Positions 51,934 to 55,026 of a DNA stretch of 55,026 bases are shown in pieces (position 1 is the first letter of the stretch; each line of letters opens with the position of its first letter). The notes beneath the pieces are model-generated. The model saw only the letters and a list, made by a program, of their open reading frames with translations, had not been told where the DNA came from and searched no databases. The stretch comes from Candidatus Krumholzibacteriota bacterium (GTDB lineage Bacteria > Krumholzibacteriota > Krumholzibacteriia > JACNKJ01), in assembly GCA_016933175.1 (NCBI GenBank), contig JAFGBK010000073.1, positions 1 through 55,026 of the forward strand, given 5' to 3'. The translations under genes were made by a program, and so were the position numbers.

Positions 51934-52749
51934 CTAGCGGTAGAGGCCCTTGATCGCGGTCCAGGTCCGATCCTGGGAGGCGACGCCGTCCCAGACCCAG
52001 ATCAGGTAGTCCTCGGTCTCGCCGTCCTCGAAGCCACCCGAGCCGTCCCAGGGCAACTGCACGGGCAGCTCGCTGATCGTGAAGCGGGCCCAGATGTAGC
52101 CTGGATTCGGGCCGATCACGAAGTTCGGCGGTCCGAGAAGCGACAGGGGGCCGGCGAAGCCCATGGGCACCGCGAAGTTGACCAGCACGTGCTCGGGAGC
52201 CGGCACGCCGCCGGGGCACTGGGACTGGCCGCCCCAGGCGCCGTTCTGGTCCCAGTCGAACAGGACGTTCACCACGCCGTCCACGGGCATGTTGTTGGTC
52301 ACCTGGATGTCGATGTTCCCGCCCCAGATGCCCGGGGCGCAGAACTGGTCGATGAAGCCCGTGGCCGCGGTGCAGGGTGTGACCACCAGGCTCGCGCCCA
52401 CGGGGACGATGGTGTAGGCCGGCGGCATGATGAGGCCCGCGTCCATGTCCGCGAAGCACTCGTCCGCGTCGTAGGGAGGCCACGCGGGGCAGTTGCCCGC
52501 GTTGCCCTCCATCTCGAAGTCGCAGCTCGGCCCGAAGAAAGCCCAGCAGAGCGCACCATGATAGATGAAGTTCGCTGGGCCCACGTTCTGGCAGGTGGGG
52601 AAGTTGCCGATGATGCCGAGCGAGGGATAGGCCATGGCTCCCTCGGGGGCGTCGCCCCACTCGCCCTCGTCCTGGGCGATGGCCGGCGCGGCCACGAGGG
52701 CCAACAACGCCACCATGATGCCCACTCTGAATCCCTTGCAAAGGTTCAC
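51934..52749 (-). CDS. Small secreted GEVED-domain protein
   Basis: A protein of 271 residues with a signal peptide (GIMVALLALVAAPAIAQDE) and a single GEVED-type module. It opens EWGDAPEGAMAYPSLGIIG, contains VVNVLFDWDQNGAWGG and ends GFEDGETEDYLIWVWDG. This is the same design as the repeats of the large protein at 36392, but with six extra cysteines in the first half (for example CDFEMEGNAGNC) that probably pair after export. It lacks the FlgD-like tail. The start GTG 52749 has GGAGG 6 nt upstream, a strong choice over an in-frame ATG at 52812 inside the promoter. Function is unknown. Confidence 0.82.
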   Translation of the reverse strand: MNLCKGFRVGIMVALLALVAAPAIAQDEGEWGDAPEGAMAYPSLGIIGNFPTCQNVGPANFIYHGALCWAFFGPSCDFEMEGNAGNCPAWPPYDADECFADMDAGLIMPPAYTIVPVGASLVVTPCTAATGFIDQFCAPGIWGGNIDIQVTNNMPVDGVVNVLFDWDQNGAWGGQSQCPGGVPAPEHVLVNFAVPMGFAGPLSLLGPPNFVIGPNPGYIWARFTISELPVQLPWDGSGGFEDGETEDYLIWVWDGVASQDRTWTAIKGLYR

Positions 52750-52800
52750 GAAGATCCTCCTTCCGTGCGTTTCAGCGCTGCGCTGGATAGGATCGGTACT

Positions 52801-52830
52801 AGTATAACTCAAGTGTTACATAAAAGTGAA
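52801..52830 (-). promoter_or_regulatory. Candidate promoter for the small GEVED gene
   Basis: On the minus strand TTCACT, an 18-nt spacer and TATACT lie in an AT-rich island. The leader would be about 45 nt. Between this and the divergent gene (52831-53011) no further coding sequence is seen. Confidence 0.46.
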
Positions 52831-53011
52831 TAGGAGACTCTCCGCGTCTCTCGGAAGTCGCATCCCGGCGACACACACGTCTTCCTGCCGGGGACATGCC
52901 CTGTCTCCCGGTCATGACGGATCCAACCCTTCCGGCCGACAGGGACACACCGCTGTGACAGCCAGGAGTGCTCCGTGAGAGAAATCGGCTCCTGGAGAAG
53001 GGCCGTACGGC

Positions 53012-53041
53012 TTGCGTGATTTCTTGAGATTTTGATACAAT
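53012..53041 (+). promoter_or_regulatory. Candidate extended -10 promoter for the FG-GAP gene
   Basis: TTGCGT, an 18-nt spacer and TACAAT with an upstream TGA (extended -10 TGN). The leader would be about 150 nt; no regulatory RNA was recognised in it. Confidence 0.48.
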
Positions 53042-53197
53042 CTTCCGGCCCCATCCCACAGGGAGTCCACCACACGGACTGCCGGGAGGTCGTTTCGGGA
53101 GCTGGCTGGCCATCTCGGGCCCCGGCCGTCCGCGCCGGGGGCCGGCCTACCCGGATCACTGCGTCCTGGCGATCCCATCCCCGAGACGAGGTCCGGC

Positions 53198-55026
53198 ATG
53201 TCCCGCTGTTCGCACCTTCTGCTGCTCCCCCTGCTCCTGATTCCCGCGGCCGCCTCCGCCGTGCCGCCCACCGTCCTCGACACCTCGCCGGTCGCCAACG
53301 AGCTGGCCGTGAGCGTCCTAGCGCCAGTGAGCGTCACCTTCGACACGGCCCTGGACCCCGCCTCCCTCCACGACGGCTCGATCCGCGTGGTCGCCGAGCG
53401 GACGGGGTGGCACTCGGGCACGGTCGGCTACAGCGCCGGCGCCACGACGGTGACGATGACGCTCGACGCGCCCTTCGCCGTGGGCGAGCGCGTCACGGTC
53501 ACCCTGACGCCGGAGATCCAGTCGGACCTCTTCGAGCCCATGCTCGCACCCTACGCCTGGGACTTCCGGGTGGAGGCCAAGCCGGCCACGGCCATGTTCG
53601 GCGCGCCGGCGAGCTACGGGGCCTACTCGATGCTGCAGTACATCCTGGCTGGAGATGTGGACGGGGACGGCGACCAGGATCTCGCCTGCATGGACGTGTC
53701 GTCCAGCCGACTGTCCGTGCTGCGGAACGACGGCGCCGGCGGCTTCGGCGACATCGACGACTACTGGCTCGGCGGGCTGTACGGCGGCTCCTTCGCCGAC
53801 ATCGACGAGGACGGGGACCTGGACATGGTGCTGACCGGGCACCCCGACGGTGGAATCACGCTCTTCCACAACGACGGCGCCGGCAGCTTCTCGGATCCCG
53901 TCAACGTCGGCACCTACTTCCTCGGCGGCAGCGTCTGCACGGCCGACTTCGACGGCGACGGCCATGTGGACGCGGCGGCCACGGGCACGGACGCGGAACT
54001 CGTCCAGATCTTCCTGAACGACGGCGCCGGCGGCATGGTGGAGGCCTGGTCCCAGTACGACCCGTACTGGCCCATGTCCGTGCAGGCCGCTGACGTGAAC
54101 GGGGACGGCTTCGAGGACCTCGTCTACGTGCGCTACGTCCAGGGCGTCAACGTGATGCTGAACAACGGCGACGCCACCTTCCAGCCGCCGGTCAACTACT
54201 GGAACGGCAGCCAGGGCCGCAGCGTGAGGCCGGGCGACCTGGACGGCGACGGCGACGTGGATCTCGTCTGCGCCAACTGGGGCGACGACGACGTCTCCGT
54301 CTTTCTCAACCTCGGCGACGGGACCTTCGACCCGCAGCAGTTGTACTCCACCGGCTCCGGGCCCTACCGCGTCTGCCTCGCCGATCTCGACGGCGACGGC
54401 GACCTGGACATCAGCACGGCCAACTCCGTCAACGACGGCGCCTCGTTCGTCGAGAACCTCGGAGACGGCACCTTCGCGCCCTACGTCAACTACTACTCAG
54501 GCGACGCTCCGCGCGGCGTCTGCGCCGCCGACTTCGACGGCGACGGCGCGCTGGATCTCGCCACCGCCAACGATTACTCCGGCGACGTCGCCGTGCTCCT
54601 GAACACCCGGCTCTGGCCGCCCGCGGTGGTGGCCACGACGCCGGCTCCCAACGAGCTGGACGTGGCGGATCCGCCGGCGATCACGGCCACCTTCGACCGG
54701 GACATGGACCCGCTCACCATCCACGCGGGCAGCTTCCTGGTTCGCGGCGCCGTCTCGGGCCCCATGTCCGGCATCGTCGACTACGATCCGGGCTCCTTCA
54801 CGGCGGACTTCCTGCCCGACCAGCTCTTCGCGACCGGCGAGCCGGTGACGGTGACCCTCACCCACGAGATCGCCGACACCGAAGGCGCTCCGCTGGAGGG
54901 CGGGCACTCCTGGTCCTTCACCATGAACGCCGGGCCCGGCCCGGCCGCCTATCCCCTCTGCGACTCCCACTACACGGGCTTCGCGGCCATCGACGTGAGG
55001 CTGGCCGACCTGGACGGCGACGGCGA
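53198..55026 (+). CDS. Secreted FG-GAP/VCBS-repeat protein with Ig-like domains (3' end beyond window)
   Basis: The frame is open from ATG 53198 to the right edge (609 codons) and is therefore partial. It starts with a signal peptide (LLLLPLLLIPAAASAV), then an SbsA-type Ig-like domain (about 22-130, TSPVANELAV, VTFDTALDPASLHDGSI). Seven FG-GAP repeats follow (about 150-450), each with a calcium-loop DxDxDG core such as GDVDGDGDQDLA, ADFDGDGHVDAA, GDLDGDGDVDLV and ADLDGDGDLDIS. A second Ig-like domain (about 473-575, TTPAPNELDV, ATFDRDMDPLTIHAGSF) leads into another FG-GAP unit at the edge. Such proteins usually fold as beta-propellers on the cell surface. GAGG lies 6-7 nt before the start. 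Confidence 0.85.
   Translation, partial: MSRCSHLLLLPLLLIPAAASAVPPTVLDTSPVANELAVSVLAPVSVTFDTALDPASLHDGSIRVVAERTGWHSGTVGYSAGATTVTMTLDAPFAVGERVTVTLTPEIQSDLFEPMLAPYAWDFRVEAKPATAMFGAPASYGAYSMLQYILAGDVDGDGDQDLACMDVSSSRLSVLRNDGAGGFGDIDDYWLGGLYGGSFADIDEDGDLDMVLTGHPDGGITLFHNDGAGSFSDPVNVGTYFLGGSVCTADFDGDGHVDAAATGTDAELVQIFLNDGAGGMVEAWSQYDPYWPMSVQAADVNGDGFEDLVYVRYVQGVNVMLNNGDATFQPPVNYWNGSQGRSVRPGDLDGDGDVDLVCANWGDDDVSVFLNLGDGTFDPQQLYSTGSGPYRVCLADLDGDGDLDISTANSVNDGASFVENLGDGTFAPYVNYYSGDAPRGVCAADFDGDGALDLATANDYSGDVAVLLNTRLWPPAVVATTPAPNELDVADPPAITATFDRDMDPLTIHAGSFLVRGAVSGPMSGIVDYDPGSFTADFLPDQLFATGEPVTVTLTHEIADTEGAPLEGGHSWSFTMNAGPGPAAYPLCDSHYTGFAAIDVRLADLDGDG

Overview
The window is about 55 kb of GC-rich bacterial DNA, roughly 70% G+C by eye, with a few AT-richer islands that coincide with promoters. 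The proteins point to a Gram-negative (diderm) organism: an RND pump with a TolC-type outer-membrane channel, lipoproteins, a DUF5916 outer-membrane-type protein, and secreted GEVED and FG-GAP proteins. One of these ends in a FlgD-like 'NSPNPFNP' C-terminal domain, typical of FCB-group candidate phyla such as Eisenbacteria or Krumholzibacteriota. The phylum is an inference; there is no rRNA gene here. KorAB (ferredoxin-linked) and a selenium/molybdenum purine-type locus suggest an anaerobic or facultative life style. I found no tRNA, rRNA, CRISPR array, insertion sequence or prophage.

Layout. 0.4-3.0 kb: HD-GYP membrane protein, and a translationally coupled Ada-like/GNAT pair. 3.2-9.7 kb: a signal peptide peptidase with an unusual N-terminal region, divergent from a DUF5916 protein, then a secreted beta-helix protein. 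9.7-17.8 kb: a GNAT/PP2C pair, divergent from a PadR-TolC-MFP-RND efflux operon. 18.0-20.6 kb: korA-korB. 20.8-22.7 kb: FKBP lipoprotein, BtuF-like protein and folE. 22.8-26.6 kb: an exported SagB-like nitroreductase and trkA-trkH potassium uptake.

26.7-36.2 kb is the most distinctive region. A leftward run (small membrane protein, YqeC-MocA fusion, YqeB/EF2563 family, XdhC family, dihydropyrimidinase/HyuA) faces a rightward pair (molybdenum hydroxylase large subunit, SsnA). These are the families found together in selenium-dependent molybdenum hydroxylase and anaerobic purine-degradation loci. A DUF4097-like gene sits between the arms. A further member of the same set, YgeY, lies alone at 50.6 kb. 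The FAD and 2Fe-2S partners of the hydroxylase, selD, ygeX, ygeW and ygfK are not in the window.

36.4-40.6 kb: a 1,410-residue surface protein with five GEVED repeats. 41.3-45.7 kb: an acetyl-CoA-synthetase-like protein with degenerate adenylation motifs, directly followed by a single-chain butyrate kinase-phosphate butyryltransferase fusion. 46.0-50.4 kb: an ABC operon of GldA/GldF/GldG type plus a DUF4340 protein. 51.9-55.0 kb: a small GEVED protein and a secreted FG-GAP protein that runs off the right edge.

Coding density is high, with many 1-13 nt overlaps (ATGA, GTGA, TGATG), so most leftward and rightward runs are probably operons. Long open frames antisense to these genes are composition artefacts and are left out.
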